Positions 55,516 through 64,000 of a stretch of 64,000 nucleotides of DNA are shown in pieces. Numbering within the stretch: position 1 is the first letter of the stretch; every line of letters begins with the position of its first letter. A program made the position numbers and the translations under genes. Below the pieces are notes generated by a model. The model had not been told where the DNA came from, did not search any database, and saw only the letters and a program-made list of their open reading frames with translations. This stretch comes from Megaustenia siamemsis (lineage: Eukaryota > Mollusca > Gastropoda > Stylommatophora > Ariophantidae): positions 14,872,307-14,936,306 of the forward strand of contig JAVIAB010000160.1 of the NCBI GenBank assembly GCA_032433765.1, written 5' to 3'.

Positions 55516-55565
55516 AATCTACAAAAAAGACAACTGTTTTCATATGTGCATGAGAATGCGCAGTT

Positions 55566-55848
55566 CATCATCATTGAGTGCCGTCTCCACAACGAAGGTT
55601 GGCTACCATGGAGCTCCATTCCACTCTGTTTCTAGCTTTGATGGTGCAGATTGTCATAGGTTGACTTGTCCATCTTTTGATGTTACTCGTCCATGTTAGT
55701 CTTGGTCTGATTCTGCCTCTTTTACCTTGTATTTTCCCTTCCAATGTTGCTTTTATTAGGTTATTGTGTCTTTTAACGTGCCCTAAAAAATTAATTTGTC
55801 TTGTCTGATTTGTATTTAGTAGTTCTCTTTTTATTTTTTCTAAACTTC
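55566..55848 (-). mobile_element. L-D LINE copy, left part (split by L-A), TSD
   Basis: 3' part of a minus-strand L-D. The whole insertion (55566-56669) is bounded by AATGCGCAGTT / AATACGCAGTT (55555-55565 and 56670-56680; one mismatch). It is interrupted at the GTATCGTTTGTT site, which is intact in the copy at 46775-47150. Confidence 0.8.
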
Positions 55849-55859
55849 ATCGTTTGTTA

Positions 55860-56608
55860 AGACAGAGAATGAACTACAAGAAATGATAGACATAATAGTA
55901 AAAGAAAGCAACAAGAAAGGTCTCAGTCTGAATAGTAAGAAAACAGAAGTAATGATTATATCGAAGAAACAATCACCACTATCATGCAGCATCAAACGAG
56001 ACAAATATGTATCAAGTGCAACGTTTCAAATACTTGGGCACAATAATAACATCAGATGGGAGATGCACCACAGAAATAAAAAGCAGAATAGCTCAGGCCA
56101 AAGTAGCATTTCAGAAGGTTACAAATATCTTATGCAACAAATCTATGTCAATAAAAATGAGAAAGAGAGTTCATCGGTGCTATATAGAACCAATTCTGAC
56201 CAATGGAAGCGAATCATGGACAGTGGACAAACAAATGAAAAGACGATTGGAGGCCACAGAGATAGGATTTCTCAGAAGAATGTTGAAAGTTCTCTGGACA
56301 GCTAAAAAGACCAATGAGGAAGTTCTCAAAGAGGCCAACACAAAAAGGGAGCTCTTAAAAAACACCAGAAAGAAGCAATCAACATTTTTCGGGCACATCA
56401 TAAGAAGAGGAAAGTTTGAATACTTGGTTACAACTGGCAAAATAAAAGGAAAGAGAGATCGCGGGCGACAAAGAGAGAAAATACTAGATAGCTTGGTGTC
56501 ATGGCATGGAAAAGAGTCAACAACAGAACTGATACAATGCACTGTAGATAGAAGATTGTGGAGGGACATGATCACCTACGCCAACCGGTATGGCACATGA
56601 TGATGATG
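55860..56608 (+). mobile_element. L-A LINE inserted into L-D, with TSD
   Basis: An 11-bp perfect TSD, ATCGTTTGTTA, lies at 55849-55859 and 56609-56619. It encodes TENELQEMIDIIVKESNKKG, then after a frameshift MYQVQRFKYLGTIITSDGRC, an open 197-codon stretch through GSESWTVDKQMKRRLEATEI to ITYANRYGT, and a TGATGATGATG tail. It begins just after the position of the RT catalytic motif. Confidence 0.9.
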
Positions 56609-56619
56609 ATCGTTTGTTA

Positions 56620-56669
56620 TCTTTTCTTCCCATCCAATTCTACCTATTCTTCTATAAATCCACATTTCA
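56620..56669 (-). mobile_element. L-D LINE copy, right part
   Basis: Continues L-D past the L-A insertion (TCTTTTCTTCCCATCC, TTCTTCTATAAATCCACATT), matching 47085-47130. Confidence 0.75.
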
Positions 56670-56747
56670 AATACGCAGTTACGTCTACAAAATGCGTAAT
56701 TACATGGGAAAGTGTATAGGAGCGAATGGGAGCACAGACTGTGTGTT

Positions 56748-56915
56748 GTGGAATCAATATACGTTTCGAAATCCCCCTCGAGAATCTCGAAAAAAGCCGA
56801 AGATAATCCTGGTCTACATGTACGAACACCGTAGCACGGTCTGGAATCCACGAGGATTCTCCTCGAGTTTTCTGGAGATCTCGAGGGGGATTTCGAAGCA
56901 TATATTGATTCAGTC
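56748..56915. repeat. Inverted repeat (~44-bp arms, ~80-bp loop)
   Basis: Left arm AATCAATATACGTTTCGAAA TCCCCCTCGAGA; right arm TCTCGAGGGGGATTTCGAAG CATATATTGATT. The loop holds a diverged unit of the 47-bp array (GAACACCGTAGCACGGTCTG). A cruciform or RNA hairpin is possible. No transposase or TSD seen. Confidence 0.8.
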
Positions 56916-56924
56916 AGTGTCCAC

Positions 56925-57250
56925 GAACTCCGCAGCACGGCCTGGGATCCACGGTGTGGGTCGGTGTCCACGAACTCAGTAGCACGGCCTGGGATCCACG
57001 GTGTGGGTCGGTGTCCACGAACTCCGTAGCACGGCCTGGGATCCACGGTGTGGGTCGGTGTCCACGAACTCAGTAGCACGGCCTGGGATCCACGGTGTGG
57101 GTCGGTGTCCACGAACTCCGTAGCTCGGCCTGGGATCCATGGTGTGGGTCGGTGTCCACGAACTCAGTAGCACGGCCTGGGATCCACGGTGTGGGTCGAT
57201 TTCTGCTAACAATTTTGCCAGGGCAGCGGCCACATTTATGACCTACTCTT
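56925..57250. repeat. 47-bp minisatellite (6 units) within element R
   Basis: The unit CACGAACTCAGTAGCACGGC CTGGGATCCACGGTGTGGGT alternates CTCAGTAGC and CTCCGTAGC forms, implying two-unit duplication. It ends in the R tail (TTTTGCCAGGGCAGCGGCCA) seen after one unit at 32069-32150. Confidence 0.93.
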
Positions 57251-57264
57251 TTCTTTTTAAAAAT

Positions 57265-57715
57265 ACGACGATCATCATTTACAAGAGGACGTGAACTTCC
57301 GATATTTTGTGGATAGGCGGCAGAAACAATTGAAGGCTGTGCATGAAAAGTGTTCCTTGTTGCTGTTTCCTCATATTCCAAGCCCGGCTTGTTGCAGGAG
57401 CTACTGAGCTAAGTGCTCTGTGCACACAGTAAGCCGTGTCTCATCCGTTTTGAGCATAATTCGATATTCCAATTGTTTACGATGAATGATGATATCGTAT
57501 GATAGGGAACAGTTGGCTGTGATCACTTTCTGCGCGGTTTCGCCGTATGTCTTTTGGCGTGTGCTGAGTCTGCTACGATGGGGACTACAGTTACCTTTCT
57601 TTGTTTGGGAGATGAGATATTAATTCGGATGATTACGCTGGCACGGGCGGTTGAGCAATTATGGATTTTAATTTGTTTGCAGTGATACCGGGCCTTCCAT
57701 AACCAATAAAACCAT
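57265..57715 (-). repeat. Interspersed element X, copy 4
   Basis: Full-length-looking reverse copy from CGACGATCATCATTTACAAG to GGGCCTTCCATAACC, closely matching 2325-2778. Confidence 0.75.
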
Positions 57716-57775
57716 CCCAAATACTCACTACCCATCAGGGGAGTGTAACGTTATAGAGAAACAACGGATTAATTT

Positions 57776-57935
57776 TTCTCATTTTTGAAAAAAAAATCAC
57801 GGCCTCTAGTGGGCTATAAATCCGGGTCTCTCCTGCTCTGAGACCGACGTCATAGCTCTATTATTTGTGATTTTTCCGAGTGCTGTAAACATACTCCTTC
57901 TCTGAAATGATTCGCTGATCTATCGCCTCAGAAGT
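57776..57935 (+). mobile_element. S2-related SINE, variant head
   Basis: Shares the S2 3' half (TTTTTCCGAGTGCTGTAAAC, TCTGAAATGATTCGCTGATC) with 58320-58400 but has a different 5' half with GGGCTATAAATCCGGGTCTC. Confidence 0.5.
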
Positions 57936-58184
57936 GTCCCTGTGTAATAACTTTCATTTATTTTTATTATTACTCTCCAGTATAAACCATTGGAACTACT
58001 ATTCGTGCTGTTTCGTCCTGTAACTGATTGCCTGCAGCGCATGTATTCAGCCCTACCCTATCAGAGAGATACTTGTCGCAATAGAGAGTACAGATATACA
58101 ATTTATTCCCTAGTTGTGATCGTAACCATTTGCTACAGTCATGAGTACACCTGCGTGAAAGACATCGGTAATGATAGCAATTTT
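57936..58184. other. No gene recognised
   Basis: Unique flank between two S2-type elements. Confidence 0.4.
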
Positions 58185-58400
58185 TTTAGATAGCTTTGTT
58201 GGCTGTGTACGCTAGCGTTTGGTTTATTCTTGGCAAGGCGCTGTGCCAAGGAGTAGGGGTTCGACCCTGTTTCAGACCATATATTGTTTTTCGTATTTTT
58301 TTTCTGTTGTTGATTATTTGTGTTTTTTTTGCGAGTGCTGTAAACATACCATCTCTTACTCTGAATTGATTCACTGATCTACCACCTCGGAAGTTTCACT
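58185..58400 (+). mobile_element. S2 SINE copy
   Basis: Head GCTAGCGTTTGGTTTATTCT TGGCAAGGCG, B-box-like GGGTTCGACCC, T-rich middle and 3' GAGTGCTGTAAACATACC. It aligns with the reverse copy at 771-970. Confidence 0.6.
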
Positions 58401-58815
58401 CTATAATAGTATTCATTTATTATTAATTGTCTCCCCTTGTAGCTCTAGACTAACCCCCCCCCCCCCCACCCCCCCCCCACCTCCCTCTCTGTGGTTCCTA
58501 TTATCTGTTACACACTCAAGCCACACACATTCCTAACGGGATATTTTTAACGACACAGCTCAGATAGCGCTAATCCTGATCTAGAATAACAGCAATAAAT
58601 AAGCACAATGTCTGGTTCTAATCAACCGGAACCGGTATACCTGTGTTATTTTGAATGACGGATATCAATGTCATACGTGTCAGTGCCTAAGTTTCGGAAA
58701 TTCCACAATGAGAGGATAATATTCAAATACAAGTGCTGTTCGCGGGCCAGATTAGACCCTCAACGCGTCTTTAGTGGGTCGGCGCTGGTTGTCAACAGTG
58801 AAGGGTACTTTCTTC
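58401..58815. other. No gene recognised; poly-C tract 58449-58480
   Basis: Contains a ~30-nt C run broken by single A bases and otherwise unique sequence. Confidence 0.6.
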
Positions 58816-58925
58816 ATCATCATCAAGTACCATGCCTGCTGGCGTAGGTGATCATGTTTATCCACAACTTTCGATCTCGACAGTTATTTCTCAATTATAT
58901 TTTTGACCTTATGCCAAACATCTAA
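58816..58925 (-). mobile_element. L-B LINE 3'-terminal fragment
   Basis: CATCATCATCAAGTACCATG, GCGTAGGTGATCATGTTTAT and CAACTTTCGATCTCGACAGT match the L-B 3' end in reverse. Confidence 0.65.
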
Positions 58926-59151
58926 TGGTACAATGCAATCATTCCAATATATACCTCTATTAAGGATGATGGTGTGTAGGTTAGTAAATCACTTACTGCA
59001 AGCAAAGTGATAATTTGGACAATAAGATCTGTCATGCTATTCCTGACAAAAATGATGAAGTAATGAAATGATTAAACAAAGTAAATAAATGAAAGAAAAG
59101 CATTAATCATCGTTCAGACATGTCAGGTTTGTCTACTGTTTATCGTTTCAG
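58926..59151. other. Probable intron sequence upstream of the exon
   Basis: Unique AT-rich DNA ending in a pyrimidine-rich acceptor (TTTGTCTACTGTTTATCGTT TCAG). Confidence 0.4.
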
Positions 59152-59248
59152 GTGAAAATGAAAGGGGCAGCGCGAAACGCCGTAGACAGAACGCCTACGC
59201 TAAAGATCTGGAGCTACAAATGCGAGAGAGGGAGGCCGCAAAGCTCAG
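59152..59248 (+). CDS. Probable 97-bp internal exon coding a charged helix
   Basis: Bounded by a strong acceptor (…TATCGTTTCAG, ending 59151) and a consensus donor AG|GTAAGC at 59249. With two leading bases, the frame codes 31 residues, including ENERGSAKRRRQ then NAYAKDLELQMREREAAKL, an Arg/Lys/Glu-rich helix such as occurs in coiled-coil cytoskeletal or centrosomal proteins. GC content and codon use are unlike the AT-rich flanks. This is the best candidate for a real host gene exon on the plus strand. The partner exons are not recognised and no gene name is justified. Confidence 0.55.
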
Positions 59249-59477
59249 GTAAGCGCCAAGTTATCATTTTTCAAACACAGAATTAGTCTTCTTATTCAAT
59301 AGTGATATTGCGGATGGAATACCTTTGTAGTTCGCACCTTGAGGCCGCGGGCATATACCATCAACATAAATTAACTCTGGACATCTGGCCGTTTGTTATT
59401 CTTGACCTTTCTACAAAACATTCATGTTCCGAGGCCATGATGAGCGCCACATGTAGGGAACGGTTAAACAAAATTAT
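59249..59477. other. Probable intron sequence downstream of the exon
   Basis: Starts with the donor GTAAGC; otherwise unique, up to an L-B fragment. Confidence 0.4.
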
Positions 59478-59878
59478 GGACATCATGGACAATAGGACAA
59501 CAGACAAGAAAATCAATGGAGTCTGTAGAAATGTGGTTTTACAGAAGAATGTTGAGAATACCACGGACAGCTAAGAAGTGTAATGAAGATGTTCTGAAAA
59601 GAGGTCAAAGCAAAAAGACAGCTAATTTCCAATATTAAGAAGAAACAATGATAATTTTTTGGCCATGTAATAGACGAGAACAACTGGAATATATTGTAAC
59701 AACTGGAAAAATTGAGGGACGAAGAGATAGAGGGAAGCAAAGAGAAAAAAGACCAGACAGCTTAAAGGAGTGGCTTGGCAGAAGGTCAACAACAGAAATG
59801 ATAAATAACTGTCGAGATCGAAAGTTGTGGAGAGACATGATCACCTAAGCCAGCAGGCCCGGTACTTGATGATGATGT
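59478..59878 (+). mobile_element. L-B LINE 3' copy
   Basis: Frame relics RTTDKKING, NVVLQKNVENTTDS, then VTTGKIEGRRDRGKQREK, EWLGRRSTTEMINNCRDRKL and GGTACTTGATGATGATG. It lies directly before a 38-bp array. Confidence 0.75.
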
Positions 59879-59884
59879 TGATCT

Positions 59885-60288
59885 TTGATATAACGTGACA
59901 ACTCGATTCATCGAAATAATCCTTGCTATAACGTGACAACTCGATTCATCGAAATAATCCTTGCTATAAAGTGACAACTCGATTCATCGAAACTATCCTT
60001 GCTATACCGTGACAACTCGATTCATCGAAACTATCCTTGCTATAACGTGACAACTCGATTCATCGAAACTATCCTTGCTAAAACGTGACAACTCAATTCA
60101 TCGAAACAATCCTTGCTATAACGTGACAACTCGATTCATCGAAACTATCCTTGCTATAACGTGACAACTCGATTCATCGAAATTATCCTTGCTATAACGT
60201 GACAACTCGATTCATCGAAATAATCCTTGCTATAAAGTGACAACTCGATTCATCGAAACTATCCTTGCTATAACGTGACAACTCGTGG
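59885..60288. repeat. 38-bp minisatellite, about 10.5 units
   Basis: Unit TATAACGTGACAACTCGATT CATCGAAACTATCCTTGC with A/T variants. It starts a few bases after an L-B 3' tail. Unlike other arrays here, I cannot derive the unit from the LINE. Confidence 0.95.
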
Positions 60289-60289
60289 G

Positions 60290-60620
60290 ATTAGATAAAC
60301 ACTAAGGAGACTTGTACACTAAACACTTAATCTGAAGTTACTAATAGATAACAAATACAATTACTCGAACCCGGTGGCCCCTGTCCAAAGACCCACGCCT
60401 TATTCTTGACCATCGGTAAAGGCATCAAGATGCATAGAAATGCGAAACTAATGTAAAGCTGATGATAATAATCACAATTAAAAAAAAGAAAAAGTGGTAT
60501 GGTAACAGCTTTACGTAAGTGAGAAACAAAGCAAACGTAGAACCACGTTTAGGCCAGAAGGACTTCAGCAGGAACAACAAACCAGAATACAAAACTATAT
60601 AAGGATATACACAGTAATCT
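60290..60620. other. No gene recognised
   Basis: Unique AT-rich DNA. Confidence 0.4.
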
Positions 60621-60621
60621 A

Positions 60622-61558
60622 ACTATAGCTTGTTTCATAAGTCGTGCCCAACTTTAAAAATCAATATCTTTTAAACCGCTATTTGTAATTTTTTTCAAAA
60701 TTTGCATGTATAGTTATAATGATTAGAACCCAACAGGGAATTAATTTCATTAAAAACAAACATTTGGTTATTATTATTGCTTATTTGATTTATATAAATT
60801 TATAACGACCCATTGATGTAGTCAAAACTTAGTGTTTACAGTATTTAAGTTAAAAATAGCGATTACAAATCCATACACGCTCAAATTTACGATTTTGCAC
60901 GCTTTCCGCGTGAGTCGTCTGACACAATTAGACACTTGTAGTAAACACGAGACATTGTGTGTTCCATTTCCGTTAATTCAGCGGCGTAACGTGGAACAAT
61001 AACATTTATCATGAGTCTTAAAATGAAGTTCTGCAGTTTACAAAACATCGCAATAAAAATGTATGACTATTTTTGCAAAGAGGCTAAACGAGGAAGATTA
61101 TTTAATTCTTTAGAAAACCCTGAGAATAGGACAAGACACATTTTGGATTTATCTAAACGGTCATTTAATCGCTGGATTCAAGCACGTGACCGTCAATGTT
61201 CAAAATATACAAAATCACAAGGAAGAGCAAAAATGTTGGATAATTTCGATAGTGAACTTATTAGAAGTGAAATTCGCAAAATGTTGGTATGAATGAAACT
61301 GTTACAATAAGAAAATTAAAAGTTTCGCTGAAAAAGAATAACAGTATTGAAATATCAAAGTCTACATTATGGAGGAATGTGAGAGCTGCAGGCTTTACAT
61401 TCAGAAAGTATCCCAATGGACGAAACATCATCTGTGAGAAGCCACATATAAGGCAGGAAGAAGGGAAGGATTTTAAAATTATATATAGGTGGATAAAAGA
61501 TCCCAGCCTTTACTATTACTGGAAACGTTTCTATGAGTTGATTCCCACTAAGTAAATC
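60622..61558 (+). pseudogene. 5' half of a Tc1/mariner-IS630-like DNA transposon (broken)
   Basis: A terminal-repeat-like start (TTTCATAAGTCGTGCCCAAC) is followed by ~390 bp and then two ORFs. 61011-61291 contains LSKRSFNRWIQARDR and DNFDSELIRSEIRKML. 61289-61555, in another frame, contains TIRKLKVSLKKNNSIEISKS and TLWRNVRAAGFTFRKY. This order (helix-turn-helix, then an R..L..AGF block) matches the N-terminal DNA-binding half of IS630/Tc1-type transposases. The ATGA overlap at 61289 marks a frameshift. The DDE/D catalytic half and the right TIR are missing, so it is inactive. Superfamily placement is by motif style only. Confidence 0.5.
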
Positions 61559-61559
61559 C

Positions 61560-62600
61560 AGGTGGAAAAAGTAAACATATAAATCTGTGTATATTCACAA
61601 CTATGGGTGTGCACATCGATAACGATGTATACGAAACACATGCGTACAGATGTGTATGAGATTCTAGACTACACGGTCCCCCTAATTTTAAGTGCCCTTG
61701 ATATTGAACTAATTTCTCGCTGTCTCCGCCCTCATCACCTGACAGTACAGGGTTAGCACGAAAATTACGCACTGTGTCAATTCTCAAACTTACATTAAGA
61801 CAGGCCTCTGTACTCGGGATGCCAGTGAAAGTCTTTCTCTTTCTGTCCATTCCGAACCTACTTAATTTATAGCCTCTTCTATCTATTTATTTATCTCTCT
61901 GTACATCTTTTCCTTTACTACTTTATAGCTCTCAACAAATGGATCGCATTGAAAAAAAACAGAGGTCAAAGTGCATGTTCTTACTGATGACGAATAGGTT
62001 GAAAGCGGTGCTCGATTCATAGCTGACTGTTGGTATTAGGTTCAGTGAACTAGAACGGATCAAAATCACACTCCGCCTCTCCGAAGTAGCACCGACAAAT
62101 GCTTACTAATCTGGTTAATAAAAAAGAATAAAAGATGAAGTAAAAAGAAACTAAAGACGGAAGGTAAATAAAATACCACTCACTACAACATTTTTTTGAA
62201 CCGGATGTATTTGGTCGAAATGAGCAAATAATGCTAACCATCACTCCACGAAAATAAACGCCAAAATAACCGCTCTTATAAGTGCGGAGTATGGAAGAGA
62301 AGCCACAGCTAGACGCAGTAAAAAAAAAAAAAAAAAAACAAGAATCAAATGAAAGGAACGAGTAAATTTATAACGCAGTTAAGTTATTCACGACAAATTA
62401 AAATGTCGACCCTGATATGAAATACTGGTTCTCCAATTGGCTATTTTTAATTTGTCCTCATTTGAGCAACGTAGTTACTCGTTTTAATTAGTAGCAACAA
62501 AAGCAACATGCACATTGAGAATTGAAGTCAATAGAATACATTTAGATAGCAAGAAGGCATATGTGTCCAAAGTGAATCAGAACACTGAGTCCACTACTAT
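61560..62600. other. No gene recognised (1 kb); poly-A at 62322-62339
   Basis: Mostly AT-rich. Small minus-strand ORFs (61548-61850, 62050-62244) have no recognisable features. Confidence 0.4.
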
Positions 62601-62608
62601 ACAAAGCA

Positions 62609-62612
62609 TGGT

Positions 62613-62645
<33 letters not shown>

Positions 62646-62672
62646 GAGACAGAGAGAGAGACAGAGAGAGAC

Positions 62673-62726
<54 letters not shown>

Positions 62727-62750
62727 CAGAGAGAGAGACAGAGAGTGACT

Positions 62751-62789
<39 letters not shown>

Positions 62790-63143
62790 CAGAGAGAGAC
62801 TAGAGAGAGACAGACAGACAGAGAAAGAGACAGAGAGAGAGACAGAGAGAGACTAGAGAGAGATAGAGAGAGAGACAGACAGACAGAGAGAGACAGAGAG
62901 AGAGAGACAGAGAGAGACTAGAGAGAGACAGAGAGAGACTAGAGAGAGACAGACAGACAGAGAGAGAGAGACAGAGAGAGATAGAGAGAGACAGAGAGAG
63001 ACAGAGAGAGACTAGAGAGACAGACAGACAGAGAGAGACAGAGAGAGAGACAGAGAGAGAGACAGAGAGAGACTAGAGAGAGATAGAGAGAGACAGACAG
63101 ACAGAGAGAGACAGAGAGAGACAGAAAGAGACAGAGAGAGACT

Positions 63144-63186
<43 letters not shown>

Positions 63187-63254
63187 CAGAGAGAGACTAG
63201 AGAGAGATAGAGAGAGACACAGAGAGAGAGACAGAGAGAGACAGAGAGAGAGAG
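62609..63254. repeat. (GA)n/(GACA)n/(GAGACTA) array, about 0.65 kb
   Basis: Purine-rich AGAGAGAGACAGAGAGAG with regularly spaced GACTAGAGAGAGA and GACAGACAGACAGAGAG blocks, giving a higher-order period of about 60-80 bp. Confidence 0.95.
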
Positions 63255-64000
63255 TATACCTGTCTAACTTTTTTCACATTAAGTATTTCATTTACCGGTG
63301 CGACATAGCCAAAGGTGTTAAATCTCTCACTGCCCTGATTGAACAAATGTGTATTCCCTAATTTGTCCATCTGTGATTAGTGACAATCGGAATGATCAAG
63401 GGCAAGAGAAGTCCAGGAAAGCAGACAGAAAAAAAAAACATCTCAGACAGAACAATAAAGTTGTTGCGACATTAATGACCAGAATAAGTCTAAAATGCGT
63501 GAAAGACAGAATGTTGGTGTAGGAATTGATTGAGCTTCAACACCTAGACACGGCACATGATGATTGCCATACCAGGTGTAATCAATAAACAGTTTGTGTC
63601 ACAAGAGGTCAAACCATAAAGGTTTTTTTTTTTAAACTGGAGCGAACACAATACAAGGACCTGAACTCGAGATTCCACTTGAACTAGTTAACGGTTGTGT
63701 GCCAATCTGGTATAGACTTGGTGTCAAGCACACTTCTTTTTATACATCGATAGTGGGGACGAACCTTACTATGTTTTTAAAATGTACACTGGATAGATAG
63801 TACAGGAACCACGGATTAGTGACATGTGATTTATATACGGGAAACAGATCATAAAAGACTAGAATTGTTTACTGTTATGTAAGTAAATGTAATAACATTT
63901 GTTTTAAATTTCTTAAACACGTTAATTTCGTTGAATTTGTTTTAATGACTTGAATGAATGTTACATTCTGTCTGATCGTTGTTTTGGGTAACCTGTCCTT
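63255..64000. other. Unique flank; possible decayed LINE 3' end at 63370-63565
   Basis: GATCAAGGGCAAGAGAAGTC CAGGAAAGC and, later, CACGGCACATGATGATTGCC follow the general LINE C-terminus-to-TGATGA-tail order, but with no clean frame. Nothing else recognised to the window end. Confidence 0.3.

Noticed and set aside
56576..57381. Minus-strand ORFs rich in DTDPHRGSQAVL repeats
   Set aside because: Translation of the 47-bp array and adjacent palindrome.

Overview
This is eukaryotic, animal-type intergenic or intronic DNA. It has no operons or bacterial genes. It holds many non-LTR retrotransposon (LINE) fragments, tRNA-derived SINEs with internal A and B boxes and target-site duplications (TSDs), long minisatellites and microsatellites, and one or two short splice-bounded exon candidates. 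The mix of RTE-type elements, several tRNA-SINE families and LINE tails of (TGATGA)n or (GATA)n fits an invertebrate, perhaps a mollusc. That placement is an inference; no species can be named from the sequence.

Labels are mine. LINE families: L-A, L-B and L-D end in TGATGA repeats, L-C in GAA repeats, L-F in GATA-type repeats. L-E is an RTE-like family with an intact copy. L-G carries the C-terminal motif GHVQRMKDG. L-H is a single fold-back copy. SINE families: S1 (tRNA-derived, commonest), S2, S3, S4 (tail shared with L-F) and S5 (tail shared with L-B). X and R are interspersed repeats of unknown class.

Layout: 1-7 kb holds nested LINE and SINE pieces, an 849-bp ORF for a duplicated Cys-rich, heavily N-glycosylatable ectodomain (1512-2360), and a 45-bp array. 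7.5-11.3 kb is two arrays (26 and 37 bp units). 11.4-22.2 kb is mostly LINE and SINE fragments, a 24-bp array grown inside a LINE, and an (ACTC)n block. 22.5-34.9 kb is dominated by arrays of 33, 41 (4.7 kb), 23 and 36 bp units. 35-42 kb holds LINE/SINE pieces and the one intact gene-like unit, a 3.16-kb L-E retrotransposon with a 1019-residue endonuclease/reverse transcriptase and a perfect 13-bp TSD. 42-57 kb is a LINE/SINE graveyard with more arrays. 57-64 kb has X and S2 copies, a probable 97-bp host exon (59152-59248), a half Tc1/mariner-like element and a GA/GACA block.

The most interesting pattern is that several minisatellites appear to be grown from transposable elements. Two units are copies of LINE coding sequence (14.8 and 43.0 kb). 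One contains the 3' terminus of S4 (32.5-34.9 kb), one lies at a LINE 5' junction (53.2 kb), and one amplifies part of element R (57 kb). Nearly all long ORFs here are by-products of stop-free array units and not genes.
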